From positions 24,041 through 88,040 of the forward strand of contig CAYQNS010000001.1 in the NCBI GenBank assembly GCA_964418755.1: a stretch of DNA of 64,000 bases, read 5' to 3'. This stretch comes from 4572-123 sp964418755. Lineage in GTDB: Bacteria > Desulfobacterota > Desulfobacteria > Desulfobacterales > 4572-123. The position numbers were made by a program, and so were the translations under genes. This document shows, one piece after another, positions 35,949 through 44,362 of the stretch (its first letter is position 1; the number at the start of each line of letters is the position of its first letter). The notes under the pieces were generated by a model that ran no database searches, was not told the origin of the DNA, and saw nothing but the letters and a program-made list of their open reading frames with translations.

Positions 35949-36791
35949 ATGATCATTGATTTCCATACCCATATTTTCCCCGAAAATATCCGGGAGACAA
36001 GGGAGCGTTATTTTGACGGTGAATCCGCCTTCAGGCTCCTGTATGATTCACCCGGATCAAAACTTGTGAGCGCGGAGCAGACCATTGCCGCCATGGATGA
36101 ACAGGGAGTTGATAAGGCCGTTGTTTTCGGCTTTCCCTGGCGAAAGGCGGAAACCTTCAAACTGCAGAACGATTATGTGATGGAGGTGGTTGAAAAATAT
36201 CCGGATCGGCTGATCGGGATGGCCTGCTTCGATCCTGCCGGCCCCAAGGCCGTGACGGAAACCGTTCGCTGCCTTGAGGGAGGTCTTGCCGGTGTCGGTG
36301 AGCTGGCATTTTATGAATCCGGAATTGATGAAGCCGCCCTGGACGATCTGGCGCCCATCATGGAAATCTGTCGGGAAAACAAGGTGCCTGTACTGATTCA
36401 CACCAATGAACCGGTGGGTCATCTATATCCGGGGAAAACGCCCAATACTCTGGCACAGATATACAACCTGGCCAAACGGTTTCCGAAAAATATAATTGTG
36501 CTGGCCCACTGGGGCGGCGGGATCTTTTTTTACAATCTGTTGAAAAAAGAGGTCAAGGATACCCTGAAAAACATCTATTTTGATACGGCGGCATCCCCAT
36601 TTCTCTATCACCGGGATATCTGGGCCTTTGCAAAACAGGTTGCCGGAATTGACAAAATTCTTTTTGGGACGGATTTTCCCCTGCTCAAACCGGTTCGGTA
36701 TTTTAGGGAGCTGGAACTAAGCGGGCTTGAAAAAGAGGATATCGATTGTATCTGCGGTCAAAATGCGGCCCGGCTGCTCAAGATAACATAA
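35949..36791 (+). CDS. Amidohydrolase-2 family metal-dependent hydrolase
   Basis: A 280-residue TIM-barrel hydrolase. The metal motif IIDFHTHIFPENI opens the protein, HTNEP and LAHWGGGIFFY supply further ligands, and LFGTDFPLLKP holds the last barrel Asp. CGGAGG precedes the ATG. This group includes decarboxylases and TIM-barrel hydrolases, and the substrate is unknown. It stands alone between trmL (divergent) and nrdG (convergent). Confidence 0.85.
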   Translation: MIIDFHTHIFPENIRETRERYFDGESAFRLLYDSPGSKLVSAEQTIAAMDEQGVDKAVVFGFPWRKAETFKLQNDYVMEVVEKYPDRLIGMACFDPAGPKAVTETVRCLEGGLAGVGELAFYESGIDEAALDDLAPIMEICRENKVPVLIHTNEPVGHLYPGKTPNTLAQIYNLAKRFPKNIIVLAHWGGGIFFYNLLKKEVKDTLKNIYFDTAASPFLYHRDIWAFAKQVAGIDKILFGTDFPLLKPVRYFRELELSGLEKEDIDCICGQNAARLLKIT

Positions 36792-36827
36792 ACATTCCCA
36801 AAGAGTGCCGGTTTGTCCCCATTGGCC

Positions 36828-37526
36828 TTACCGTACGATGCATTTTTCCACGTAATTTGCACCGATGGTCTGGAATTGCAGCAATTCGTCTTCCCCAAGT
36901 CTGCAGTCGTGGCTTTGAAAGAATTCAGGATGCAGGACCTGGGTTTCCCTGCACTCCTGCAGGGCCCAGAGCCGTGCTCCTTTTATCAGACGGGCAATGC
37001 TTTCGATCATACCGGTATCCACAAGGGGTTTGATGCAGGTGGTCTTGAATTCATACGGCAGCCCGGACTCCATGATCAGCCGGATACTGGAAACAATATG
37101 ATCCGGGCGGCTTTTTTTCTGGATAATCGGTGCGTAATGACCGGGATCGGTTTTTACATCCATGGCAACATAATCAATCAGACCGTTTTCAAGCAGTTGT
37201 TCCAGTACCTCGGGCCGGCTGCCGTTGGTGTCGAGTTTTATCGGATACCCTATCTGTTTGATTTTTTTGCACAGATCCGCCAGATCCGGTTGAAGCGTGG
37301 GCTCTCCGCCGGAAATCACCACCCCATCCAGAAAATTTCTGTGACTTTCCAGAAATTGCCATATATTGGCCTCGGTCAGGTTTGCCGGACATTCGGTACA
37401 CCCCTGAACCAGGTCGGGATTATGGCAGTACGGGCAGTCAAAATTACACCCTGAAAGAAAAATCACACAACTGATTTTCCCCGGATAATCGATCATCGAG
37501 TTTTTTTGCATTCCACCCACTACCAT
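36828..37526 (-). CDS. nrdG: Anaerobic ribonucleoside-triphosphate reductase activating protein
   Basis: A 232-residue radical SAM enzyme that installs the glycyl radical on NrdD. The cluster motif is SGCNFDCPYCHNPDL (CxxxCxxC), preceded by SMIDYPGKISCVIFL; GGEPTLQPD and DTNGS are the usual SAM-binding strands. GGAG lies before the ATG at 37526. It follows nrdD by 32 bp. A 20-residue insert with two Cys (CTECPAN) follows the cluster motif, as in the longer NrdG2-type proteins. Confidence 0.93.
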   Translation of the reverse strand: MVVGGMQKNSMIDYPGKISCVIFLSGCNFDCPYCHNPDLVQGCTECPANLTEANIWQFLESHRNFLDGVVISGGEPTLQPDLADLCKKIKQIGYPIKLDTNGSRPEVLEQLLENGLIDYVAMDVKTDPGHYAPIIQKKSRPDHIVSSIRLIMESGLPYEFKTTCIKPLVDTGMIESIARLIKGARLWALQECRETQVLHPEFFQSHDCRLGEDELLQFQTIGANYVEKCIVR

Positions 37527-37558
37527 TGGTTCTCTCCTTACCTCGCATTGGCTGCTGC

Positions 37559-39652
37559 TCAGGCAACCTTGAATGTTTTTCTCTGGTCAAACTCGGCCCG
37601 TTTACCGTTGTTCCACTGCTTGACCGGTCTGAGATATCCCACCACCCGTGAATACACCTCTGTCGTACGATCGCATTTCGGGCATTTTTCCTGCCTGCCG
37701 TTGAGGTAACCGTGGACCGGGCAGACACTGAATGTGGGCGTCAGGGTAAAGTAGGGCAGTTTGAAACCGGTGGCAATTTTACGGACCAGTGCCTTGATGG
37801 TGGTAATATCCGTTACCAGCTCGCCCAAAAATACATGCTGGACCGTACCGCCGGTGTATTTGCACTGCAGATCATCCTGCAGGGTCAGTGTTTCATAGAT
37901 ATCATCGCTGTAGTTGACCGGCAACTGGCTCGAATTGGTGTAATAGGGAGCATCCCCGGACTTTCTGTACTCGGATTCATTGGAACATTGAATTTTTTTG
38001 AACCGCTTTTTGTCCATAAGGGCCAGACGGTAGGCCGTGCCTTCGGCCGGGGTAGCTTCGAGGTTGTACAGATCACCGGTTTTTTCCTGGGCCTCGGTGA
38101 GCATTTCCCGTATAAAATCCATGACGCTGAGTGAAAAAGCCAGGCCTGCCGGGCTGGAGATGTCTTCATGGAGGAAATTGGTGCAGGCCTCATTCATACC
38201 GATAATTCCGATGGTGGAAAAATGATTTTTCCAGTAAACACCATTGCGGGCCTTAATGTCCCGCAAATAAAATTTTGTGTACGGGTAGAGGTTCTGATCG
38301 GTGAAGTTTTCAAGCACCTTGCGTTTTATGACCAGACTCTCGACGCCGATTTGTACCTTTTCCCTTAGCCGGTCGAAAAAATCTTTTTCGTCGTTGGCCA
38401 GAAAACCTATCCTGGGAAGGTTGATGGTGACAACGCCTACAGACCCTGTCAGCGGATTGGCACCGAAAAGCCCGCCGCCCCTTTTCAGCAGTTCCCGGTT
38501 GTCCAAACGCAACCGGCAACACATGGAGCGCGCGTCTTCCGGTGACATGTCCGAATTGACAAAGTTGGAGAAATAGGGGATGCCGTATTTCCCCGTCATC
38601 TGCCACACCATGTCCAGGTTGGGATTGCTCCAGTCAAAGTCGACCGTAATATTATAGGTCGGGATCGGAAAGGTAAAAACCCGGCCCCTGGCATCGCCTT
38701 CCATCATCACTTCGGCAAAGGCCTTGTTGAGAATATCCATTTCAGCCTGATATTCGGCATAGGTGGTGTCCTGTTCGATACCGCTGATAATTACCGGCTG
38801 GTCCCTTAAAATAGAAGGCACGTAAAGGTCCATGGTAATATTGGTAAAAGGGGTCTGGAATCCCACACGGGTGGGGATGTTGATGTTAAAGACAAACTCC
38901 TGCAAGGCCTGTTTGACCTCGCTGTAATCCAGGTTATCATGCCGGATAAAAGGCGCCAGCAAAGTATCGAAATTGGAAAGTGCCTGGGCTCCGGCCGCCT
39001 CTCCCTGCAATGTATAGAAAAAATTGACGACCTGGCCCAGGGCCGACCGCAGGTGCTTGGGCGGTGCACTCTCGATTTTGCCTTCGACGCCTTTAAAGCC
39101 CTGCTTCAATAAATCCTGCAGATCCCAGCCCACACAGTAGACTGAAAGCAGGCTCAGATCATGGATGTGCAGATCACCTGATTTGTGGGCCTGCCTGATT
39201 TCCGGAGGGTAGATTTTATTCAACCAGTATTCTGCAGTAACATCGGAGGATATATAGTTGTTCAACCCCTGCAACGAGTAACACATATTGCTGTTTTCTT
39301 TTATCTTCCAATCAAGCTTGCTGATGTAGTGCTCCACCAGATCGACGCTGACTTTGGTGGTTATTTTTCGAATCTGGGCATGCTGCTCACGATAAAGGAT
39401 ATAGGCTTTGGCGGTTTTATAATAGGGTGAATCCAGCAGGACCCGTTCCACGATATCCTGAATGTCCTCGACCTCGGGAATCGGCCCCAGGCGAAGTTCG
39501 TGGAGCAGGGTCAACACCCGTAGTGTGAGCTTCCGGGCCTCTCGTTCACTGAATTCTCCGGTTACCTCGCCGGCCTTGGCAATGGCCGTCGTGATTTTAG
39601 ATGAGTCGAATTCTGCCACCGAATTATTTCGTTTTTTTATTTTTTCAACCAA
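37559..39652 (-). CDS. nrdD: Anaerobic ribonucleoside-triphosphate reductase
   Basis: A 697-residue class III ribonucleotide reductase. Order: N-terminal ATP-cone (KKRNNSVAEFDSSKITTAIA), ten-strand catalytic barrel (GSVGVVTINLPRIGFL, SIGIIGMNEACTNF as variants of the active-site loops), C-terminal zinc site (CPVHGYLNGRQEKCPKC) and glycyl-radical loop RVVGYLRPV. Start: TTG at 39652 is eight bases after AGGAG; a GTG three codons earlier would abut that site. It forms an operon with nrdG, under two NrdR boxes. Confidence 0.94.
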   Translation of the reverse strand: MVEKIKKRNNSVAEFDSSKITTAIAKAGEVTGEFSEREARKLTLRVLTLLHELRLGPIPEVEDIQDIVERVLLDSPYYKTAKAYILYREQHAQIRKITTKVSVDLVEHYISKLDWKIKENSNMCYSLQGLNNYISSDVTAEYWLNKIYPPEIRQAHKSGDLHIHDLSLLSVYCVGWDLQDLLKQGFKGVEGKIESAPPKHLRSALGQVVNFFYTLQGEAAGAQALSNFDTLLAPFIRHDNLDYSEVKQALQEFVFNINIPTRVGFQTPFTNITMDLYVPSILRDQPVIISGIEQDTTYAEYQAEMDILNKAFAEVMMEGDARGRVFTFPIPTYNITVDFDWSNPNLDMVWQMTGKYGIPYFSNFVNSDMSPEDARSMCCRLRLDNRELLKRGGGLFGANPLTGSVGVVTINLPRIGFLANDEKDFFDRLREKVQIGVESLVIKRKVLENFTDQNLYPYTKFYLRDIKARNGVYWKNHFSTIGIIGMNEACTNFLHEDISSPAGLAFSLSVMDFIREMLTEAQEKTGDLYNLEATPAEGTAYRLALMDKKRFKKIQCSNESEYRKSGDAPYYTNSSQLPVNYSDDIYETLTLQDDLQCKYTGGTVQHVFLGELVTDITTIKALVRKIATGFKLPYFTLTPTFSVCPVHGYLNGRQEKCPKCDRTTEVYSRVVGYLRPVKQWNNGKRAEFDQRKTFKVA

Positions 39653-39760
39653 TTGTATCACTCCTGTTGAATTGTTGCGGGATTAGCGCGGAATTACAGT
39701 ACGTTGATGAAACCATTAAAAAAAGCCCTGTTTTCTTGCAGAACCGAATTGTGATTTACG

Positions 39761-39801
39761 CAATATATTGTTGTTTGTCAACAGAAAAAATCAATATATT
39801 G
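39761..39801. promoter_or_regulatory. Pair of NrdR boxes upstream of nrdD
   Basis: Two identical CAATATATTG palindromes (39761-39770 and 39792-39801) are 31 bp apart centre to centre, about three helical turns. This matches the paired NrdR-box layout seen in front of many ribonucleotide reductase genes. nrdD starts about 110 bp downstream on the minus strand. Confidence 0.78.
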
Positions 39802-39943
39802 CGTTCAGGCCCAGTCTCAGGAAAGTATTTCAAACAATTTCGGAAGACTATCAAAGGTTAAAAAAATTGTAATCTGAAAAAACCGGAAGGGAATATTATA
39901 AAACGCAGTTTTGGGATTTTAAGCGTAGAATGTTGAAGATATA

Positions 39944-40879
39944 TTAGAATCGGTGCCGATGGCGGAGTTGTTTTGAATTTGGTGGTGTGACCCAGATATA
40001 ATCTGCATAGGAGAGATCGGCATTCCCCCCTGCCGGGATCAGGCCGACGGTTCGAAACGGGACACTGGTTCGTTTGTAAGCCCTGTCCGGTATGCCGAAT
40101 TTATTTTTGATGTGGCCGTTGCCGGCAATTACGACCATTGGGTGACCGTCAAGATTCAAGGCAATGGATTCGGCCATTGTGTCTTCCCATACGCATTGGG
40201 CCATATAAAAATTTTCAAAATTCTCTCGACCGGGCAGAGCATGAAATTTAAATATTTTTTGAATATAGGTGCGATGGGCCGCAATTGAGGTGTCGATTTC
40301 AGCGGGTAGATATCGACGGTCGTCATCCAGAAGGCTGTCGATACCGCCGACGGCAATTTTGGGAGGAATATGGGAGGGAATATTGAGCCCGATGATCCTT
40401 ATCCGATTCCGTCCGGCAAAATCAAGAATATCACGGTACAGTTCATATTTAAATCGCCAGTTTACGTACCAGTGAGTTTTTTGCAGAAACTCTTTTTCTT
40501 CCAGCAGACCCTCGGACCATTTATCCAGAACAACCTGATAGGTTTTGGCAAACATCTCCATACCGATGATGAGATCCGGGTGTTTTTCATGAAGCTCTCT
40601 GATAATACGCAGTTGGATTTTATGATGTTCCGGGTTATGGTGATTTTCCCCGACATAAACGATTCGCACCGAGCCCAGATCAGCCAAAAGGGCTTCGGGC
40701 AAAACAGGTGTACCTGATTCGCCCGATATAATGATGCCGGCCGGGTAGGATCCGGAATTATCGTTGATTAACAATTTTTTTTCAATACCGGCACAGCCGG
40801 AGATGATAAAAAATGAAACAGCGACCGTTACGGCCGTGATTAAACGTATGGGCGGGCAGTAGTGTCTGATTTGCTGCAT
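39944..40879 (-). CDS. ChaN-like (haem-binding/TIKI-fold) lipoprotein
   Basis: A 311-residue protein with a signal peptide and lipobox ISGC. The mature domain shows RIVYVGENHHNPEHHKIQLR, IIGMEMFAKTYQVVLDKW and VVIAGNGHIKNKFGIPDRA, the pattern of the ChaN/DUF399 family; related proteins bind haem or act as proteases. It is a monocistronic gene with no iron-uptake neighbour. The C-terminal RHRHRF tail is unusually basic. Confidence 0.82.
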   Translation of the reverse strand: MQQIRHYCPPIRLITAVTVAVSFFIISGCAGIEKKLLINDNSGSYPAGIIISGESGTPVLPEALLADLGSVRIVYVGENHHNPEHHKIQLRIIRELHEKHPDLIIGMEMFAKTYQVVLDKWSEGLLEEKEFLQKTHWYVNWRFKYELYRDILDFAGRNRIRIIGLNIPSHIPPKIAVGGIDSLLDDDRRYLPAEIDTSIAAHRTYIQKIFKFHALPGRENFENFYMAQCVWEDTMAESIALNLDGHPMVVIAGNGHIKNKFGIPDRAYKRTSVPFRTVGLIPAGGNADLSYADYIWVTPPNSKQLRHRHRF

Positions 40880-41055
40880 GGCTTGATTTTTTTCATCTCA
40901 TCGGTTAGTAAGAATTTTTAAGCTGTGCGATCAGGTTTTGGTTTTTGCAAATACCTGACCTGGACAAGCCGGAACCAAATTGAAGATTGAAAAATAATTT
41001 ATCCGGCCCGATTTCGGGATACTTATTGTTTTCCGCGACCTTAAGGAAAAACCAA

Positions 41056-41304
41056 ATGCGTCTGGATCAAAACCCCGTTCACCGAAAAGCCATATTCCCC
41101 TGGTATGATTCCGAAACAGCCTGTTATATCGGCATCGGTCTGATGCTCATGGCTCTGGTTTTCGGATTAATCGGTGTCCGGGTTGCATGTGAAACCGCGA
41201 AACACTGCTCATATGTCTGGATCCCCGGTTGCCTGGTTGTAATGAGTGCCGGAGTTATGCTCTCCATCATCGTACGTCTCATTCGCCGTTATCTGTCCCG
41301 TTAA
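41056..41304 (+). CDS. Small two-TM membrane protein, unknown
   Basis: An 82-residue frame. The ATG at 41056 has AAGGA eight bases upstream; an ATG at 40987 has none. Two hydrophobic helices (YIGIGLMLMALVFGLIGVRV and IPGCLVVMSAGVMLSIIVRL) flank a short Cys-containing loop, with a basic C-terminus RRYLSR. No family recognised. Coding status is supported by the ribosome site and topology only. Confidence 0.55.
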   Translation: MRLDQNPVHRKAIFPWYDSETACYIGIGLMLMALVFGLIGVRVACETAKHCSYVWIPGCLVVMSAGVMLSIIVRLIRRYLSR

Positions 41305-41645
41305 GGGTCAGAGAGTAAGATTCCAACGTGCATCCTTTTTAAATACCCGGCCACGGATATCCGCAGCGCCTGTCCCGTCCTCGTTTTTTTTCAAAGAGCC
41401 ATGCATGGGCCGGCAGAGTATGACACAAGAGTGCTGCGCTGCAGCCTATGAACTTACGGCGGTTGATTTCATGCATCGGGAAAATGATCTGCATGCTATG
41501 GGGGGTGCACAAAAAGGTTTTTTAAAAAAGCCTGAAAAAATTTATAAGGAAGACTCGGGTTTGAAAAAATTGGGTGCAGAGTACCAAAAAAGGCGATCTT
41601 CAGGCATGCGGAATCCTGAAAAGACCGCCTTTTTTAAAATGGTGC
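41305..41645. other. Non-coding gap before hup terminator
   Basis: A 341-bp stretch. A frame at 41246-41653 crosses it and runs through the terminator hairpin, so I do not accept it as a gene. Only the hairpin at its right end is functional by sequence. Confidence 0.5.
41586..41635. terminator. Bidirectional intrinsic terminator after the HU gene
   Basis: AAAAAGGCG-ATCTTCAGG pairs with CCTGAAAAGA-CCGCCTTTTT around a 10-base loop, with A-run and T-run on either side. It lies 11 bp beyond the HU stop on the minus strand and would also end plus-strand transcripts. Confidence 0.85.
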
Positions 41646-41918
41646 TTACATAGCGTCTTTAAGTTTTTTGCCCGGCGAAAATTTAACAACATTATGAGCC
41701 TTAATTTTGATTTCTTCTCCGGTTTGCGGGTTGCGGCCTTTGCGGGCCTTACGGCGAATTTTTGAAAATGTGCCGAAACCGACCAGAGTTACTTTGGCGT
41801 CTTTTTTCTTAAGGGCATTGGTAACATTGGCCATAAAAGAATCGAGGGCTGCGGAAGCAGCTACTTTAGTAAGGCCGGCATCTTTTGCAATCAGTTCCAC
41901 TAATTCTGTTTTTGTCAT
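41646..41918 (-). CDS. hup: HU-family DNA-binding protein
   Basis: A 90-residue nucleoid protein. It begins MTKTELVELIAKDAGLTK, carries the family signature GFGTFSKIRRKARKGRNPQT and ends PGKKLKDAM, the standard HU order and length. AAAGGAG precedes the ATG. It bends DNA non-specifically and supports transcription, replication and recombination. It is monocistronic, with its own promoter and terminator. Confidence 0.96.
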   Translation of the reverse strand: MTKTELVELIAKDAGLTKVAASAALDSFMANVTNALKKKDAKVTLVGFGTFSKIRRKARKGRNPQTGEEIKIKAHNVVKFSPGKKLKDAM

Positions 41919-42263
41919 TCTTTCTGTTCTCCTTTCTTTGGATTAGTTGATTATCCCATTCTCCCTGTTGCTAAGGAATTACAGCAGGTTAATTGAAATG
42001 TCAACAGGTTAATCCCATATTTATCAATGTTTTATGGAAAATATTTTTTATAGAGGCCTTAAAATAGGGAGATTACAGCAATTATCTTCAGGTAAAAAAG
42101 GGGCTAACAAAAGAGAACATAGCCGGCGGAACGGTTGCAACTATTTTGATTAACAAAGAAAATTAAATATCAGGAATATGTTTAAAATATACGGGCACTC
42201 GTGCTGCAAAGCGTGGCGAGCCCAAAACAACGGTCAACCTGATTTTTTTATATAAAAAGCGTC
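41919..42263. other. Intergenic region upstream of hup
   Basis: A 345-bp gap. On the minus strand TTGACA at 42004-41999 followed after 17 bases by TAATTC (41981-41976) is a fair hup promoter. The remainder is AT-rich with no gene or repeat I can support. Confidence 0.45.
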
Positions 42264-42959
42264 TCAGCCTTCTCTTTTGCGCCAGCAGGTATCCGCGTGA
42301 ACACAAAACCGGCAGATCGAACCCACGGTTTTAGATGGATAGGACGGTCCCATGCCGATGAGGGAGGAGGCGGATTTAAACGGGATCAAAACACAGCTTT
42401 TATTTATTACAAGGTCGATTTTTCTGATATCGATCAGCGATGAAATGACACTCTGACCGGTCAGGGGCCAGCCCATCAAAGAACCGGGGCCCAAAAGTTC
42501 GCTGACGCCCCAGCCGAGATCCAGCGCTTTTTTTTCGGCCAGCCGCCGAACTGCCTTTCCGACTTCGGACAGGGCGACCACACCTACGCTGTCCAGCAGG
42601 TAGGCTTCAAGGAGATGATTGTCTTGATTGAGTTTGGTAATATGGTCATCCATTTCCGATCCAACGGTGACCACACTGATCATTACGGATTCAGCCATTG
42701 TCAGCAGATCGACATGCGGGCCGATGTTGATTCGAATTTCAGTATTCCGCTCCCGGGATGCCAGCAGAATATCTTCACCGTCCAACCCGATGACGGCGAA
42801 GTATTCATACGCGGCCCTGGGCCGCCACAATTTTTCGGCAATTTCAATCGCCTTAACAGTTTCCTCAATCAGTTTCGGGTTTGATTTGCGGCCATTGTTC
42901 ATCGCCAGGAGAACATTTTCAGCATCAATTTTTATTTGAATATCAGATAGTATGGGCAT
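42264..42959 (-). CDS. Corrinoid methyltransferase-associated protein, MetH-activation-domain-like
   Basis: A 231-residue protein resembling the vitamin-B12-dependent methionine synthase activation-domain group often encoded beside methyltetrahydrofolate:corrinoid methyltransferases. Visible parts are MAESVMISVVTVGSEMDDHI, LLDSVGVVALSEVGKAVRRL, ELLGPGSLMGWPLTGQ and a Cys-rich end CRFCVHADTCW. The ATG at 42959 starts just past a terminator hairpin; the open frame up to 43025 translates the hairpin and is rejected. It likely helps keep a corrinoid protein in the active Co(I) state, which is an inference. Confidence 0.78.
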   Translation of the reverse strand: MPILSDIQIKIDAENVLLAMNNGRKSNPKLIEETVKAIEIAEKLWRPRAAYEYFAVIGLDGEDILLASRERNTEIRINIGPHVDLLTMAESVMISVVTVGSEMDDHITKLNQDNHLLEAYLLDSVGVVALSEVGKAVRRLAEKKALDLGWGVSELLGPGSLMGWPLTGQSVISSLIDIRKIDLVINKSCVLIPFKSASSLIGMGPSYPSKTVGSICRFCVHADTCWRKREG

Positions 42960-42978
42960 CTTGCAGTCCGTGGAAATC

Positions 42979-43014
42979 AAAAAACCCCGGCCTGCATTAC
43001 GGCGGGCCGGGGTT
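42979..43014 (-). terminator. Intrinsic terminator/attenuator after the methyltransferase gene
   Basis: AACCCCGGCC and GGCCGGGGTT form a perfect 10-bp GC-rich stem with a 12-base loop, followed on the minus strand by a T-run (42984-42979). It lies between the methyltransferase stop and the ATG of the activation-like protein, so it may limit expression of the latter. Confidence 0.8.
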
Positions 43015-43034
43015 GGGGTAAGCAATGCAGTAAA

Positions 43035-43832
43035 TTAGAAATCAAACTTACCGGCACGGTGGCTCTTGAGATAATTCATGCAGTATTCATCTCTGCCGGC
43101 CAGTGATTCAGCGGCGATAATATTGGCCATCATATTTTGATCAAGAGGATTGATGATAGCTCCGTCAAGTCCCTTGGCAATGGCCTGTACCATGAACATC
43201 TGGTTTAAGAATTTTCTATTGGGCAGCCCGTAGGAAATATTGGAAAGCCCGCAGGTCGTATGAATACCCTTGAATGTATCCATAATTTTTTCAATTGAAT
43301 TTAAAAATTCAACCCCGAATTCCTTGTTGACGGAAAGGGGCTGTACCAGCGGATCAACATAAATATTTTCCAACTTGACATTGTTCTGCAGCAAACCGTT
43401 GATCAGTTTGTCGGCGATTGCCATCCGGTCATCCACGGTTTCCGGCATGCCATCGTCGCTCATGCATAGGGCCACCACTTTAAGATCGCTGCCCGCCAGG
43501 ATCGGCATTAAAACGTCATAGCGGGCTTTTTCCAACGAAATCGAATTGATCATGGGGGTGCCCTTATGGACGGCCAGGGCCGCTTCTATGGCTTTGGGAT
43601 CAGGGCTGTCAATGGCACATACGGCGTCTACCTCTTCCTGCACCGTCTTCACCAGCCATGTGAGATATTCCGGCTCTTTTCCCACAAAAATGCCCGCATT
43701 CACGTCAATATAATCGGCACCGGCTTCAACTTCATCCCTGGCAATTTTTTTGATTGCCGCTGCATCCTGGTTTTCGATGTGCACACCAACAGCCTTGCGG
43801 CTGGCGTTGATCAGTTCACCAATAATAATCAT
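43035..43832 (-). CDS. Methyltetrahydrofolate:corrinoid methyltransferase (AcsE/MtgA/MtrH-like pterin-binding fold)
   Basis: A 265-residue TIM-barrel pterin-binding protein. It begins MIIIGELINASRKAV, with AGADYIDVNAGIFVGKEPE, AIDSPDPKAIEAALAVHKG, PMINSISLEK and TTCGLSNISYGLPNRKFLNQ, the standard order of AcsE/MetH-type methyltransferases. It moves methyl groups between a corrinoid protein and tetrahydrofolate. AAGGAG precedes the ATG. It lies 146 bp after pylSn on the same strand. In pyrrolysine users this enzyme type accepts methyl groups from methylamines or betaines, so the neighbourhood suggests methylated-amine use. Confidence 0.9.
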   Translation of the reverse strand: MIIIGELINASRKAVGVHIENQDAAAIKKIARDEVEAGADYIDVNAGIFVGKEPEYLTWLVKTVQEEVDAVCAIDSPDPKAIEAALAVHKGTPMINSISLEKARYDVLMPILAGSDLKVVALCMSDDGMPETVDDRMAIADKLINGLLQNNVKLENIYVDPLVQPLSVNKEFGVEFLNSIEKIMDTFKGIHTTCGLSNISYGLPNRKFLNQMFMVQAIAKGLDGAIINPLDQNMMANIIAAESLAGRDEYCMNYLKSHRAGKFDF

Positions 43833-43978
43833 TGTCTTCTCCTTTTTTTATCATTCATTTTTAAACCAAAACCCTATACGTTACGATTTTTCCCGAATCA
43901 TGCCCCACTTGGCCCTCATTTATATAGGACTTTCATAAAATTCAACATAAAAACGCATTTGCGTGATTTTTTTTCATT

Positions 43979-44338
43979 TTATCTGCTGTTTTCTTTGTCA
44001 TCATCCAGCAGGAGTGATCCATGATGCCGTTTAAACTGTGTGGATGAATATTTGGCAAGTTTCCACTCGGGTATTCTGCAGGCCGGGCATATGTTGTGAA
44101 ACCACTTGTTGCGCAGCCAGCGGGCGGCCCGGCTGTTCCTGGAATTATTGACCATGAAAGTTTTGTTGCAGTGGGTGGTAATTCTGGCCTGACCACCTAT
44201 CTTTTCAATGGTCCGGATACCGTGCAGCGTGCCGGTGCGAGACGGCCACAGCTTGATTTTGTCAATAAGCCGGAACAGTTCCACGCGTTTACGATAGTAT
44301 CTTTTAACGGGTTTTTTTATTTTTAATTTATCGCTCAT
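43979..44338 (-). CDS. pylSn: Pyrrolysyl-tRNA synthetase N-terminal domain protein
   Basis: A 119-residue tRNA-Pyl-binding protein, separate from the catalytic part as in bacteria. It carries LWPSRTGTLHGIRTIEKIGG, MVNNSRNSRAARWLRNKWF and a His/Cys metal site (THC with CPACRIPEW), all characteristic of PylSn. The 27-residue basic lead before LWPSRTG is longer than the archaeal N-terminus. AGGA precedes the ATG. It is the last gene of the pyl operon, 24 bp after pylD. It binds the tRNA-Pyl T-arm and variable loop so that PylSc can charge it. Confidence 0.9.
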   Translation of the reverse strand: MSDKLKIKKPVKRYYRKRVELFRLIDKIKLWPSRTGTLHGIRTIEKIGGQARITTHCNKTFMVNNSRNSRAARWLRNKWFHNICPACRIPEWKLAKYSSTQFKRHHGSLLLDDDKENSR

Positions 44339-44362
44339 GGGGTTTCCTGTAGCCGCGTTTGG

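Noticed and set aside
41246..41653. 135-codon plus-strand frame
   Set aside because: It begins inside the small membrane protein gene, has no ribosome site, and reads through the intrinsic terminator of the HU gene.
42960..43025. N-terminal extension of the MetH-activation-like protein (start at 43025)
   Set aside because: These codons translate the terminator hairpin; family similarity starts after the ATG at 42959.
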